DNA of 64,000 nt from Flectonema sp. DT1601 (taxonomy: Eukaryota > Euglenozoa > Diplonemea > Diplonemida > Diplonemidae): the NCBI GenBank assembly GCA_964019425.1, contig OZ025806.1, positions 925,374 through 989,373 of the forward strand, given 5' to 3'. The notes under the pieces are model-generated. The model worked only from the letters and a program-made list of their open reading frames with translations, was not told the DNA's origin and did not search any database. Of the stretch, positions 32,555-42,103 are shown piece after piece. The translations under genes and the position numbers were made by a program. The number at the start of each line of letters is the position of its first letter. Position 1 is the stretch's first letter.

Positions 32555-34420
32555 ATGTCGAACAGAATTCGGACACAAGACGTCATCACAGATGAGACCC
32601 AGGGAGTCGAATTCTCTCAAATGAGCATCTCAGAAAGGGTAAAAGATGGATTAAGAGAGGCAGGTTATATCCATCCAACTCCTATTCAACTTAGATCCAT
32701 ACCAATAGGCTTAATGGGTGCTGATCTTATCGTGCATGGTAAGGCAGGAACAGGAAAAACATTAATATTTACTGTACTGACTTTGGAATCAATAGATGAA
32801 GCTAGCGCTTTACCACAAGCACTCATCTTAACCGCAACTAGAGAAATCGCATTACAAATCAGTGGAATTATATCAAATGTTGGAAAAAAAATAAAAAATT
32901 TACAATGTCACACTTTCATTGGAGGAACAAATAAATCCAAAGATAAAGTAAATTTAAAATCATGTCAGGTAGTAGTTGGATCGACTGGTCGCATCAAAGA
33001 CTTATGTGATAGTGGAACCCTTTACACAGGAAAGATCAAATTATTTTTTATTGACGAGGTTGATGCATTGCTTGGCAACCCAAACACGATGGGTGACATA
33101 AATGCAATATACAGAAGCCTTCCAGAGAGAAAGCAAGTTTGTACGTTTTCAGCCACATACACACCAGCCTTACTTGAAATATTAGGGACTTACATGAGGA
33201 CTCCGAGAACTGTTGCAATTAATGATCAAAAGGTGTCTCTTCGAGGTGTGGCTGAGTATTACTCTGTTCAGTCGTCTAGGGATTGTCAGAAAAAAGAAAT
33301 TTCTCGGATTATAAAAAATGTTCCCTTCACACAATGTATGATCTTCAGCAACTCTATTGAATTCGCACAAGAATTAGTAATATCACTTTGTCAAGAAGGG
33401 ATAACTGCAGACTTAATGAGCAGTAAGTTAGAACAACAAGAAAGGACATCAGTTATAAAAAGATTCGCATCATTTGATATCAGAGTATTAGTCAGCTCTG
33501 ATGTCACTGCCCGTGGTATTGACATGACTCGTGTTAACGTAGTAATCAGTACAGACATACCACAAGGAGGTGAAACATATATGCACAGAATAGGTCGAAC
33601 AGGTAGGTACGGATCATTAGGACTAGCGATAAGTGTCATTCCATTGAATGAGTTGGAGACTTTACGAAGTTTTCGAAAGCAACTCGGATCTGACAATGAA
33701 TTATCTCAACTGCCAACTAATCTCACTGATATTAGTACAAGTTATATGGAGGGTGTTTTAACTAATGAAGGTGATAAAGAAAAATTTGAGACACATAAGC
33801 AAAGTCAGGTTGAACAAGCTCCGACTAAGGTTCCCCGCAACGCCAGGAGACGATTAATAAAAAAGATCGACGAAAGTGAACCCGACGAGACTGACAGTGA
33901 ATCTGAAGAAACTGATGACAGCAGTGAACCAGAACAACAAATAAAGAGACAGCGAGCAGACGGAGTACCCCAACAACCTCAACATCCTCAGATGGCATAT
34001 AGTTATCAACCTCAGCAGCCTCCACCTCAGCAGCCTCAAGTACTTCAGATGGCCTACGATTCACAGCCTCAACCCCAGCAACCTTACAGTTCTCAGCCTC
34101 AACCTCACATGGTTTACGGTTCACAGCCACAGCCTCAGCAGCCTCAAGTACCTCAGACGGTTTACAGCTCACAGCCACAGCCTCAGGTACCTCAGATGGC
34201 TTTCGGTTCTCAACCGCAGCAGTTTCAACCTCCTCCTTTTCCCCATCAACAGCCTATATTCCCACAGCCTATGATGAGCTTATCTTCAGCACATCACCAA
34301 CTGTGTCAATACTACGACAACTACTACCGAACTTATTATCAAACAGCTGCTCAGTGCTTAGCAAAGACTTTTGGTGTTAATGCGAGAGGTATTCCACCAC
34401 CGCCTGCACCGCGATTTTAA
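32555..34420 (+). CDS. DDX20: DEAD-box RNA helicase, DDX20/Gemin3-like
   Basis: 621 aa from ATG 32555, which directly follows an A-tract. An upstream in-frame ATG would only add poly-Lys. DDX20 is the SMN-complex helicase involved in snRNP assembly. Q motif FSQMSISERV; motif I KAGTGKT (residues 63-69); TATREIA; FIGGTNKSKDK and VGSTGRIKDL, which are close to DDX20; motif II is DEVD (167-170), not DEAD; motif III SAT. The helicase C domain has VLVSSDVTARGIDM and HRIGRTGRYGS. After residue 460 there is an acidic stretch and then a Gln/Pro-rich tail with repeated SQPQPQ and PQMAY units, ending PPPPAPRF. Family assignment rests on these segments. An eIF4A-type or generic DEAD-box role cannot be fully excluded. 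Confidence 0.8.
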   Translation: MSNRIRTQDVITDETQGVEFSQMSISERVKDGLREAGYIHPTPIQLRSIPIGLMGADLIVHGKAGTGKTLIFTVLTLESIDEASALPQALILTATREIALQISGIISNVGKKIKNLQCHTFIGGTNKSKDKVNLKSCQVVVGSTGRIKDLCDSGTLYTGKIKLFFIDEVDALLGNPNTMGDINAIYRSLPERKQVCTFSATYTPALLEILGTYMRTPRTVAINDQKVSLRGVAEYYSVQSSRDCQKKEISRIIKNVPFTQCMIFSNSIEFAQELVISLCQEGITADLMSSKLEQQERTSVIKRFASFDIRVLVSSDVTARGIDMTRVNVVISTDIPQGGETYMHRIGRTGRYGSLGLAISVIPLNELETLRSFRKQLGSDNELSQLPTNLTDISTSYMEGVLTNEGDKEKFETHKQSQVEQAPTKVPRNARRRLIKKIDESEPDETDSESEETDDSSEPEQQIKRQRADGVPQQPQHPQMAYSYQPQQPPPQQPQVLQMAYDSQPQPQQPYSSQPQPHMVYGSQPQPQQPQVPQTVYSSQPQPQVPQMAFGSQPQQFQPPPFPHQQPIFPQPMMSLSSAHHQLCQYYDNYYRTYYQTAAQCLAKTFGVNARGIPPPPAPRF

Positions 34421-34641
34421 GAATTGCGGTAGTCAGCTTTGAAAGTTGATGAGTGTTGTTATTAGAAGTGATAGGTACTACTTGAACTTGTTTCTCAAGC
34501 AAGAGTACTTCTGAAGGTATTCATCTACTCCAAGCCTATCTTTATTAACAACTCGTTAGTGTACTTCAATCTCTCAGATAGTAAGAGTTTTCTATCAAAT
34601 TGAATTCCCGCTGGTGTTTTCGTTTCTTTCTGCACTGTTCT

Positions 34642-34655
34642 TTATACATTTTCAG
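34642..34655 (+). promoter_or_regulatory. Putative trans-splice acceptor, duplicated at 42059-42072
   Basis: TTATACATTTTCAG lies 31 nt before the ATG of the 283-aa secreted protein. It is conserved exactly in the second unit, near the left end of the duplication. Confidence 0.5.
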
Positions 34656-34686
34656 TTCTGACACCAGTTTTCCACACGAAATTAAA

Positions 34687-35538
34687 ATGTCATTCGTAAT
34701 GAAGGCAGCTGTTGCAGCTGTAGCGTTTGGAGTGAGTGAAGCAGTGTACGTTGGTGACGTAGGTGACAGAATGATCAGAACATACACAAAATATGTTAAG
34801 TTACCAATCACTGAAGTGGAAGCAAAGACAGCAGGATGGGTATCTGACAGCCCATCATGCACTGAATTCGGACTCCCGTTCTCACTGAAGGGTTCACAGG
34901 GATTCAACGGATCGGAAGACAACCCAACAACGTTATATTACACTCCAACTGGCGAGTTGTCAGGTATTAGTGTTGATGTGTTTTGGGCACCTCCTCCTCA
35001 GAATCTAATTGATGCTGGGTATTTTACTAAATTAGGAGACAAACACTATCGACTGGGAGTAGCATTTCGTGCTAACCCCTGCCTCAACCAAACACAACAT
35101 CATATTATTGGTGATCGTGTTGTAATCCAACCAAATGCAGTAAACAGGTCATTGCCTCTTAATCTTTCTCAAGCAGTTGCTGAAGGTTGGACGAAGGGAT
35201 CTTGTTTTTCAGGAATGGGAACTCACTACTTCTTTGATTTAGCAACTCACCCGAAGATGTCATGGCAAGCTGCTAACGTGTTACCAGTTGTTATCATGTT
35301 CAATAACAATCATGACTTACAAGCAATCTTCTTTGCTTCTTGGGAAAACCAGGTTCAGATTAGCGGAGCTCACGGATGGGAACCAATCCCTTTGATCAAT
35401 CCTCTTATGTGTAAAAACATGTGCGATAAGGAATGCACTTTTAACGGGACTCACGCATGGAGCACCTACCACGTGTATTTCAGAGACCTTTCCGTTGCAA
35501 CCTGCAACAATGGTTGCACTATTGGTTGCTGTAAGTAA
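34687..35538 (+). CDS. Secreted Cys-rich protein of unknown function, copy 1
   Basis: 283 aa. MSFVMKAAVAAVAFGVSEAV is a signal peptide. The mature chain has about ten cysteines and possible N-glycosylation sites (NGSE, NQTQ, NRSL, NLSQ, NGTH). Distinctive segments are GMGTHYFFDLATHPKMSW, VLPVVIMFNNNHDLQAIFFAS and a Cys-rich C-terminal part (LMCKNMCDKECTF, CNNGCTIGCCK). This looks like a compact extracellular domain conserved among protists, but I do not know its function. The start is supported by the acceptor at 34655 and the signal peptide. It is identical in sequence to the copy at 42104. The glycosidase gene follows in the same unit, so co-secretion is possible. Confidence 0.8.
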   Translation: MSFVMKAAVAAVAFGVSEAVYVGDVGDRMIRTYTKYVKLPITEVEAKTAGWVSDSPSCTEFGLPFSLKGSQGFNGSEDNPTTLYYTPTGELSGISVDVFWAPPPQNLIDAGYFTKLGDKHYRLGVAFRANPCLNQTQHHIIGDRVVIQPNAVNRSLPLNLSQAVAEGWTKGSCFSGMGTHYFFDLATHPKMSWQAANVLPVVIMFNNNHDLQAIFFASWENQVQISGAHGWEPIPLINPLMCKNMCDKECTFNGTHAWSTYHVYFRDLSVATCNNGCTIGCCK

Positions 35539-36111
35539 GTTGAACACTTTTTTCTCTTCATTCAATGCAAGGTTTTTGTACTCTAACATTCACAGTTTTT
35601 TTTCTTGTGAACGGGTTTTAACTTGCTTTTGTATTTCCCCCACTCTTTTTTTTATACATGTCTTCGGGATACTTATTTTTAACGCACGGAATAAAAAAAG
35701 TTTCTCTAATTGCTTTCTCAATCCTGTACTCAAGCGTGCCATAAAGGCCCAACTTGATTTATTCATTGCAGTGTGGAGAAAATTAGCTCTGATTCATTAT
35801 CTATGAGTCAGTCTGCTGAATCTATCATGTCCTAGCTCACTGCTTGGACGCATGTGTTTTTGATTCTTGTTTTTGGAAAAAAAAAAAAAAAAAGGGATGG
35901 ATTTTTGTTCCCTTGTTTTTTTGTTATTTTTTTTTTACTCCCCTCAAACTGAGATGTCAACTAATAGCGGTAATCTCTCTGCAGTGTGATTGGTTTTTAC
36001 TGTGTTAAAGCTAACCTGTTTTTACCAGTCAGATTGACTGTTGAATAATATGAAATTCTGGGTAGTATTTATTTTTCCCACATCAAAAAAAAAAATTTAA
36101 AAGAATAATAT
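35539..36111. other. 3' region of copy 1, non-coding
   Basis: Nearly identical to 42956-43528, with poly-A and poly-T tracts. No coding feature. It ends at the transposon's target site. Confidence 0.6.
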
Positions 36112-36276
36112 GAGAACGTGCCAAAAGTAGGGTACAATTTTGGGCCACGGGTATCTGACGGTCCCTAAGTGTGAATCCGACCACTTTTCACAAGATATTT
36201 TGTACTCAAAAAATGCAATTCCGTGTCTGGGAAGTGATTTTACTCACCGCTAGTTTGAAAATTCCATATTTTCCCT
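36112..36276. repeat. Left terminal inverted repeat of the transposon
   Basis: About 165 bp, pairs with 37748-37913 with a few mismatches and small indels (for example ATTTTGTACTC against ATTTTATACTC). Confidence 0.9.
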
Positions 36277-36403
36277 AAGAGCTTACCTGTAGTATAAGGA
36301 GAATGGTAGTGATACTAAGTTCGACCAGGTGCTTAATAGGCAGTACTGATAATACAATGATGTGCTTTCTTTTTTATAAAAATCATTGATTTTGCTGAAG
36401 TTC

Positions 36404-37258
36404 TTAATTGCTACACGTCACTGGGAGTGCTGGAAGTACTGCTACTAGCACAGGTACTACTGATACTGGTACACATACTGTCACTACTGGTAATGATGCT
36501 ACTGGTGCTGCTTTCAAATTCTGATCTAGGGCAGTTGCGCAAGTCGTGGTCAACCCCACCGCACCCCTTACACTGACGCTGCTTTCTTTTCCTTTTGGGT
36601 ATCTGTGTCCCTTTTCCCCCAAGCAACTGTATTTCCCCTGCTTGTAGAAATGGCTATTGCCTTCCTGCGGAACCTGTGGCAATGTGCCCTTTTCTTTGTA
36701 GTCTAGGGTGATCACCAGACTGTCACCTGGGTCTTGTGTTTTTTCAGCGTAAATCGCGTTCTGGCGTCGGAATTCCTCAGTGTGAAGATCAATCTCTACG
36801 AGTTGCTGAATGTATTCTGCAGCCTGAAGTTTAATATTTTGGGGTACACTTCCAGGAGAATTGAGCATGCACTGGAGAATAAGACCACTTGAGCGAGAGA
36901 CATTCCAGACACTCATCGAGTAACCGGACTTCCCTTTAGCACTTTTAAGGAGCTTCCCCAGTTTCTTCCTGATTGACTGGCCTGCCAGGCAGTAGTTACA
37001 AACATCAGTTCGGCGGGCCAGTTTGCGGAATTCTTCTTTTCTCATCCTACGAAAGGTTGTCATTGAAATCTTATCTCTGAGAGAGCTGCTCTCATAGATG
37101 CTCCGGAAAGTTGGCAAGACATTCTGGATGGTGACAGTTGAGTCTCGCACCTTCGACAGCCTCTTCAGTGTGATAGAGGTTTCCGCCGATGCTGCCCTGT
37201 GCTCGCTGTCGACAACTTCTGCCATCTCCTCATTGGTTTTTCTTGGCCGTCCTAGCAT
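36404..37258 (-). pseudogene. Truncated transposase ORF of the DNA transposon
   Basis: A 284-codon minus-strand frame starting MLGRPRKTNEE. A 'CNYCLAG' metal-binding-like pair lies near residue 93. SLVITLDYKEKG near residue 202 may hold the first catalytic Asp of a DDE-type core. After KYSCLG the homologous reading continues in another frame with a basic stretch and CKGCGGVDHDLRNCP, a typical C-terminal zinc knuckle. The rest of the catalytic core is therefore missing and the frame is shifted. Further N-terminal coding (KQLLECLSGGDVDSML...) lies upstream at 37325-37519, separated by stops. Nothing here could supply active transposase. Confidence 0.7.
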
Positions 37259-37747
37259 CTGAGCCTCACTGTTTCTCTCACCCCATGCCTTCCTTCCGAT
37301 CTTAATACCGGCTTCTGCAAAGTGTTAAAACTTCCACCCGTTGCTGTCAAGTGTTTTAAAAACTCTCCTCCTCCTTCCAACTTCTAAACTACTTATCATC
37401 TCACCTACACAAGGGGGAACAACACATTTCCACAGACTTGATATGCCAATAACATCCCTGAGCATGCTGTCAACATCGCCTCCTGAAAGGCACTCAAGCA
37501 GCTGTTTTGCTAATCTCACCTGTCTCTTTGTCGACCCACTAGCACTGTTTCGCTCCCCCTATTGGAGCTGCTCACCCATTTCTGTCATTAGCTCTTTGAA
37601 CCGCGAGATAACAACTTTTTCTTGCATGTTTCTGGATGTTGTAGGAATTTAACTGGTTTCAGATAAATAAACGACATGATTTAAAAAGGCAGCAAAAATG
37701 GTTCATACAGGACAAAGGCCTGTTAGCCTACAAAGAGGGGTCTTTAG

Positions 37748-37913
37748 TGAAGGAAATATGGAATTTTGAAACTAGCGGTGAGTAAAATCACTTCCCAGAC
37801 ACGGAATTGCATTTTTTGAGTATAAAATATCTTGTGAAAAGTGGTCGGATTCACACTTAGGGACTGTCAGATACCCGTGGCCCAAAATTGTACCCTACTT
37901 TTGGCATCCTCTC
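37748..37913. repeat. Right terminal inverted repeat of the transposon
   Basis: Inverted copy of 36112-36276, ending CCTCTC next to the duplicated ATAT at 37914. Confidence 0.9.
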
Positions 37914-38171
37914 ATATGCTTAATTGTAATTATTATCGGATTTACTTTCCTTTTTTTTTTACTTAATGTTATGCAGCATCTCGCGAGCAATATTACGAAG
38001 TTATTATTGTTTTCATTTGTTCGCTACGTGCGTTTGCCTTGTTGTAAGTAATTCAAATACTGATTTTTATTATACAGTTAACAAACATATGCTTGCTTCA
38101 AGTACTACGCCATGCAAGTTTCAGCGTAAATGGATACCATAAGCAATGTTGGTGTGGACTTAATTAATTCT

Positions 38172-38184
38172 CTTTTCAATTCAG
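38172..38184 (+). promoter_or_regulatory. Putative trans-splice acceptor for the glycosidase gene, copy 1
   Basis: CTTTTCAATTCAG ends 11 nt before the ATG at 38196. It is conserved in unit 2 (ending at 43796), although the sequence just upstream differs between units. An upstream in-frame ATG at 38130 is out of frame in unit 2, which favours 38196 as the start. Confidence 0.5.
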
Positions 38185-38195
38185 ACATTAAAAAC

Positions 38196-40805
38196 ATGGT
38201 TCGATTTGCCGTTTTCACGGCCCTGCTCGCGGGTGTTTCCGCAGCGTCTCAAATATATAACATCTCTAACAGTGATATGACTGTTAGCTTTGATATTGGA
38301 TCAAACTTTGGAAGTATTTCTGGTATCTACCCAACTTCAGGACCTGCATTGTTATCGAATGTGGATAAGAAGACCTTGTGGTCAGCTAACTTTGTCTCGG
38401 CGGAAGGTGAAAGTTCTGTCGATTCGACTACAAGCGCTGCGACCAGCCATCGTGTAATCAGCAGCTCTGAAGTAGCCCTGACGTGGGGGAATATAAAGAT
38501 TACAAAATCATTAGTCAACGTCACTATTACTGCAAAGCTTGAAAAGTCTCAGATGAGTTTACTGCTTGCATTCAGTAGTCACAAACCTGATGTCTCTCTT
38601 TGGCAATACACTATTACATTGAATAACATTTTAGTGAGGGATTCTTCAAGCATTCTTGAGAACAATGGATTTGGTGTTATTCACGACTGTGACAACAACA
38701 AGTGGGGTGATAACTACATTGCACCTGCCTGTGTCTGGGGAAGCCCAATTCCCAACACATACATCCCGCAGTGTGCAACCGGTAAACAACCTTGTCAGTC
38801 ATTCTCAACTTTAGCCATTGCCAAGGAGCATTGCAGCAGCACTCCAACATGTACTGGTGTTACCCACACTGCTGGTGGGTATGAAATGCGTGGTAGCACT
38901 GCCACTGCAAGCTCTCCAAGTCAGGAAACCTCGTGGTTGATTACAAATATTCACGAGTGTCACCCTGGAGCTGTTTCATGTGGAAGCTTCCGTAATGGTT
39001 ATCCGGGAGGTACTTATCAATTCATGACTGCTTACGATAAGAATGTTGCTAACAGTGGTTTGTATTTTGGTACTCACGATGGACACGCAGCATCAAAGAA
39101 TTTCGAAGCCACTGTTCAGCAGAACTACGGTCGTTCTGCTACCCTGGACTTCGCTATCAGTGTGACTGCTGCTGATGCTGGTGTGCCAATGACTTCACAT
39201 GTTGTTGACTTTCCATTTGTGATCGCTGTATTTGATGGAGACTGGTGGGACTCTACTCAGATCTATCGTCAGTGGGTACTGCCTTCTGCTGATTGGACTA
39301 AAAAGGGACCAGTTGAACATCGTGCTGATGTACCAAAGTGGTTAAACAACGTCACCACTTGGGTGAACTCTCACTGGCAAGGTTATGACATCTTCAACAC
39401 CACTGGAGGTGACCCAGAAGTTGTAAAGAACAGAGTTCTTGAAGTAAAGCAAAGATTTAATTTATCTGGAGAGCTCGGACTTCACTGGTACGAGTGGGAC
39501 ACCCTGGGATATGTTGAGGGCAGTAACTATACTAACTGTTCAAGATATCCATGTGGGTTTGATACTTGGTACCCTGAGTACTTTCCAACTAGAAAGGGAT
39601 TCTCTGCTAATCTGAAAGAGATGCAGAGTAATGGTGTCCGTGTCGCTCCATACATCAACGGACGTATCTTCGATATAGGTGTTGAAAAGTGGCAAACTGA
39701 TAACGCTGTTCAATATGCCGCAAAGAGAGAAAGGACTCCAAAGATGTCAACAAGCCCATCAAAGGATAACTTGGGTGTGTATGCTGAGTCATACGGTAGT
39801 CATGCTCAGTTTAACGTCATGTGTCCACACACCGAATACTGGCAGGACGTCATCGCATCCACTGCTGAGAAGATCGTGTCTCAGGAGGGAACTGACGGAG
39901 TCTACATTGATGAAATTGCTGCTGCAGGAGATGCACCTTGCTGGGACCCTAGCCACAACCACACTCTTGGAGGAGGTAGTCACTGGGTTTCTGGTTATCG
40001 TGCTATGCTAGAAGGGGCTCGTAAGAGAGTTGGTAACAATGCTGTTTTCTTAACTGAGTCTAACGCTGAACCATTCATGGACGGTGTAAACATCTTTTTA
40101 ACCCTCGTTGGATACTCCAAGCCTTTCAGTGGAATCACCCGAATTGTCAACGCCTTTGGTTCGATCTACGGAGGGTACTACTTCTCCATGGGAGCTGAAT
40201 TCTTTCAGAAAGACTTCTCCAATCCGGATCTCTTTTCAGCAAAGATTGCCAAGCAGTTGTTGTATGGATCTCAGTTGGGTTGGTTCTCTCTTGGGGGAAG
40301 AGACGACCAACCACAACAGTCACCAATGGGAATTTTAAACGACCTAATGGACCCACAGTATGATCCTGAAATTCACTATCTCAAACAGTTGTCGGATGCA
40401 AAGATTCTTGTGAACGATTGGCTGGTAAATGGAATGAGCACTCGTGATCTTCGTGTGGATACTTCAGGTGTTAATAAAACTCAGTCCTTTAGAAACACTC
40501 CAAGAAGTAGTAAAGATCTTACTGCTGTGGGTACATCATTTGATAATGTGATGTCTGGTTGTTTCATGAGAGAACAGAATGGAGTAACTACTACTATTTG
40601 TATTATTACAGCTGTAGGAAGAAAAACTGCTTGTAAAGCATCCTTCAATATGATTCCTTCAAAATATGGTCTCCCTGCTGGGCGTACTATTCAACTGTCG
40701 AATTACGCAACTAAAGAGGTTCTTGGTAAATACACAAACAAGATCTCATTCTCTACTAACCTCGCTTCACATGAGGTTTTGGTTCTCAAATTTGAAGCGG
40801 TCTAA
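38196..40805 (+). CDS. Secreted TIM-barrel glycosidase-like protein (DUF6259-like), copy 1
   Basis: 869 aa. MVRFAVFTALLAGVSAASQ is a signal peptide. The N-terminal 350 residues look like a beta-sandwich (VALTWGNIKITKSLVNVTIT) with a Cys-rich insertion of about 80 residues. The central part resembles a glycoside-hydrolase barrel: LGLHWYEWDTLGY, VRVAPYINGRIFDI, AQFNVMCPHTEYWQ, then TDGVYIDEIAAAG with Asp572, and CWDPSHNHTLGGGSHWVSGYRAML. These segments are, from memory, typical of DUF6259 proteins, in which the Asp of 'YID/LD' is the likely catalytic residue. The C-terminal beta domain ends VLVLKFEAV. Substrate unknown; a role in extracellular digestion or remodelling of glycans is an inference. 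At 573 it has Glu where copy 2 has Gln. Confidence 0.72.
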   Translation: MVRFAVFTALLAGVSAASQIYNISNSDMTVSFDIGSNFGSISGIYPTSGPALLSNVDKKTLWSANFVSAEGESSVDSTTSAATSHRVISSSEVALTWGNIKITKSLVNVTITAKLEKSQMSLLLAFSSHKPDVSLWQYTITLNNILVRDSSSILENNGFGVIHDCDNNKWGDNYIAPACVWGSPIPNTYIPQCATGKQPCQSFSTLAIAKEHCSSTPTCTGVTHTAGGYEMRGSTATASSPSQETSWLITNIHECHPGAVSCGSFRNGYPGGTYQFMTAYDKNVANSGLYFGTHDGHAASKNFEATVQQNYGRSATLDFAISVTAADAGVPMTSHVVDFPFVIAVFDGDWWDSTQIYRQWVLPSADWTKKGPVEHRADVPKWLNNVTTWVNSHWQGYDIFNTTGGDPEVVKNRVLEVKQRFNLSGELGLHWYEWDTLGYVEGSNYTNCSRYPCGFDTWYPEYFPTRKGFSANLKEMQSNGVRVAPYINGRIFDIGVEKWQTDNAVQYAAKRERTPKMSTSPSKDNLGVYAESYGSHAQFNVMCPHTEYWQDVIASTAEKIVSQEGTDGVYIDEIAAAGDAPCWDPSHNHTLGGGSHWVSGYRAMLEGARKRVGNNAVFLTESNAEPFMDGVNIFLTLVGYSKPFSGITRIVNAFGSIYGGYYFSMGAEFFQKDFSNPDLFSAKIAKQLLYGSQLGWFSLGGRDDQPQQSPMGILNDLMDPQYDPEIHYLKQLSDAKILVNDWLVNGMSTRDLRVDTSGVNKTQSFRNTPRSSKDLTAVGTSFDNVMSGCFMREQNGVTTTICIITAVGRKTACKASFNMIPSKYGLPAGRTIQLSNYATKEVLGKYTNKISFSTNLASHEVLVLKFEAV

Positions 40806-40865
40806 GTAGTCACTTTATAATTCTTTTTTTTCTTCTTCTTATCGTTCGTCATTGATGTATAAACA

Positions 40866-42040
40866 GTCTGCTGTAGAAAGTTTCCAAACTTGTTAAGAAG
40901 GCATATTCTTCTTTTAGAGATCTTCTTATTGAAATTAACTGGAGCTGACTGAAAGTAAAACATCTAAACCAAAGTAAGAAATATTATTTTGTGCAATGAA
41001 CAAACCTCACAAAGAAGGATGATGAGTGAACCAAATAGAACTTTTCATGTTGCTAGGGTCGTGCTCCTGTCGCGTAGCTATAGACCGCGACGGGAGGAAA
41101 CTGGCATCTAGCTTACACTTTAAGACTAGCAGGTTTCTCTAATTCCAGCTTGACAGGAATGAAAAAAAATAACAACTTGCGTGTGTTTTCTTTCCGTTTC
41201 TGTAAAAGAAAAAAGGAAAATTCCTCCCTCTTATTAGAAATACGCCGACTCGCTGAAAGTGCGATTGGTTTGATTGCAGAGCTTTATGGCAAAGTCTCTT
41301 AGATTAAATCATCAGGTTATTTCTTATCTCCATCGTATCTACCCAGTTTTCTAACTGAAATCAGGACAGCTACCTATAATTTACTTAGATTAGTTGCGTG
41401 AGCTGCTTGCAAATGCTAACATTCTATTTTTTATTTTTCTTAATAAAGAATTATTTTATTTATTTTATATTTTTATTTTTTGACAAAGTAATAGGTGAAG
41501 CCTACCCCTCTACCATATTATATCACACCACTAGATTTAGTTTCCCTGTTATGTTAATAATGGGTTATGTATCTCGATTCTGTGCTGCACTGAATGACAA
41601 TACAGGATGTGACAGCATAGGTTGTAATAAGTATATTATTATTACTTATTTTTGAATTGTCATCAGAGGGAAGCTTTCTTTTTTTTAAAACACAGATTAA
41701 ATTTCTGTGTTTGACGAAAGAAGAAAAAAAAAAAAAAGAAAAGAAAAATACCAACGTCTATGAGTCAATTATGTTGTCTTTATTTTATTATTTATTTTAT
41801 TATTTATTTTATTTTTTATTTTATTTTTTATTATTTTCAACAATTGTCAACTAAAATTTGTGAAATGATGTACGCCTACGTTCTCTACTGCAGGGTAATA
41901 ATAATAATGATAACGACTGCACACAATGGCACCCTTGAACAAAGACTACAACTCCGATGAAGGAGAACTCGAACAGCAGTTGAAGATCAGCTGAGTTCCA
42001 TTAAATTTTGATTTAGTATACTTATTTATATAAACTCATA
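40866..42040. other. Spacer between the two duplicated units, with a G+C-rich hairpin
   Basis: Unique sequence between units 1 and 2, with no supported gene. It holds an 11-bp hairpin at 41064-41096 and A/T-rich repeats of TTTTATTATTTAT type near 41780-41830. Confidence 0.55.
41064..41096 (+). other. G+C-rich hairpin in A+T-rich spacer
   Basis: CTCCTGTCGCG (41064-41074) pairs with CGCGACGGGAG (41086-41096), with one G-T wobble and an 11-nt loop. Eleven base pairs with seven or more G-C pairs stand out in this spacer. It could be a structured RNA element or a processing signal; no known RNA family was recognised. Confidence 0.4.
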
Positions 42041-42103
42041 TTCTTTCTGCACTGTTCTTTATACATTTTCAGTTCTGACACCAGTTTTCCACACGAAATT
42101 AAA

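Larger units (their letters stand above)
36112..37913 (-). mobile_element. DNA transposon with TIRs of about 165 bp, 1.8 kb, non-autonomous by deletion
   Basis: Left end GAGAACGTGCCAAAAGTAGG; the reverse of the right end is GAGAGGATGCCAAAAGTAGG. Inverted similarity runs to about 36276 on the left and 37748 on the right. The empty site in the second duplication unit (near 43530, AATAATATGCTTAATT) fixes the boundaries and shows a duplicated ATAT (or ATATG) at 36108-36111 and 37914-37917. Minus-strand reading frames hold pieces of a transposase-like protein. I cannot place the superfamily. A 4-5 bp target duplication with long TIRs excludes Tc1/mariner (TA) and is unlike hAT (8 bp). Confidence 0.9.
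34624..40865 (+). repeat. Tandem segmental duplication, unit 1 (carries a transposon)
   Basis: Matches 42041-46486 nearly base for base outside the transposon, starting at TTCTTTCTGCACTGTTC and ending after ATTGATGTATAAAC. It contains acceptor, leader, unknown secreted gene, long 3' region, DNA transposon, leader and glycosidase gene. The offset at the left end is 7417 bp. Start and end lie in non-coding DNA, so each unit has both genes with their own leaders. Confidence 0.93.

Noticed and set aside
34687-35538. NPP1/NLP-type secreted protein
   Set aside because: The defining GHRHDWE-type heptapeptide is absent; GMGTHYFFDL is a different pattern.
35495-35806. 103-codon frame overlapping the 3' end of secreted protein copy 1 (and its twin at 42912)
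   Set aside because: Overlaps the end of a real gene in another frame and then non-coding DNA; exact duplication explains its presence in both units.
38130-38195. Upstream ATG of glycosidase copy 1 (extends the protein by 22 residues)
   Set aside because: The same ATG is out of frame in copy 2, and a good acceptor lies between it and the signal-peptide ATG at 38196.
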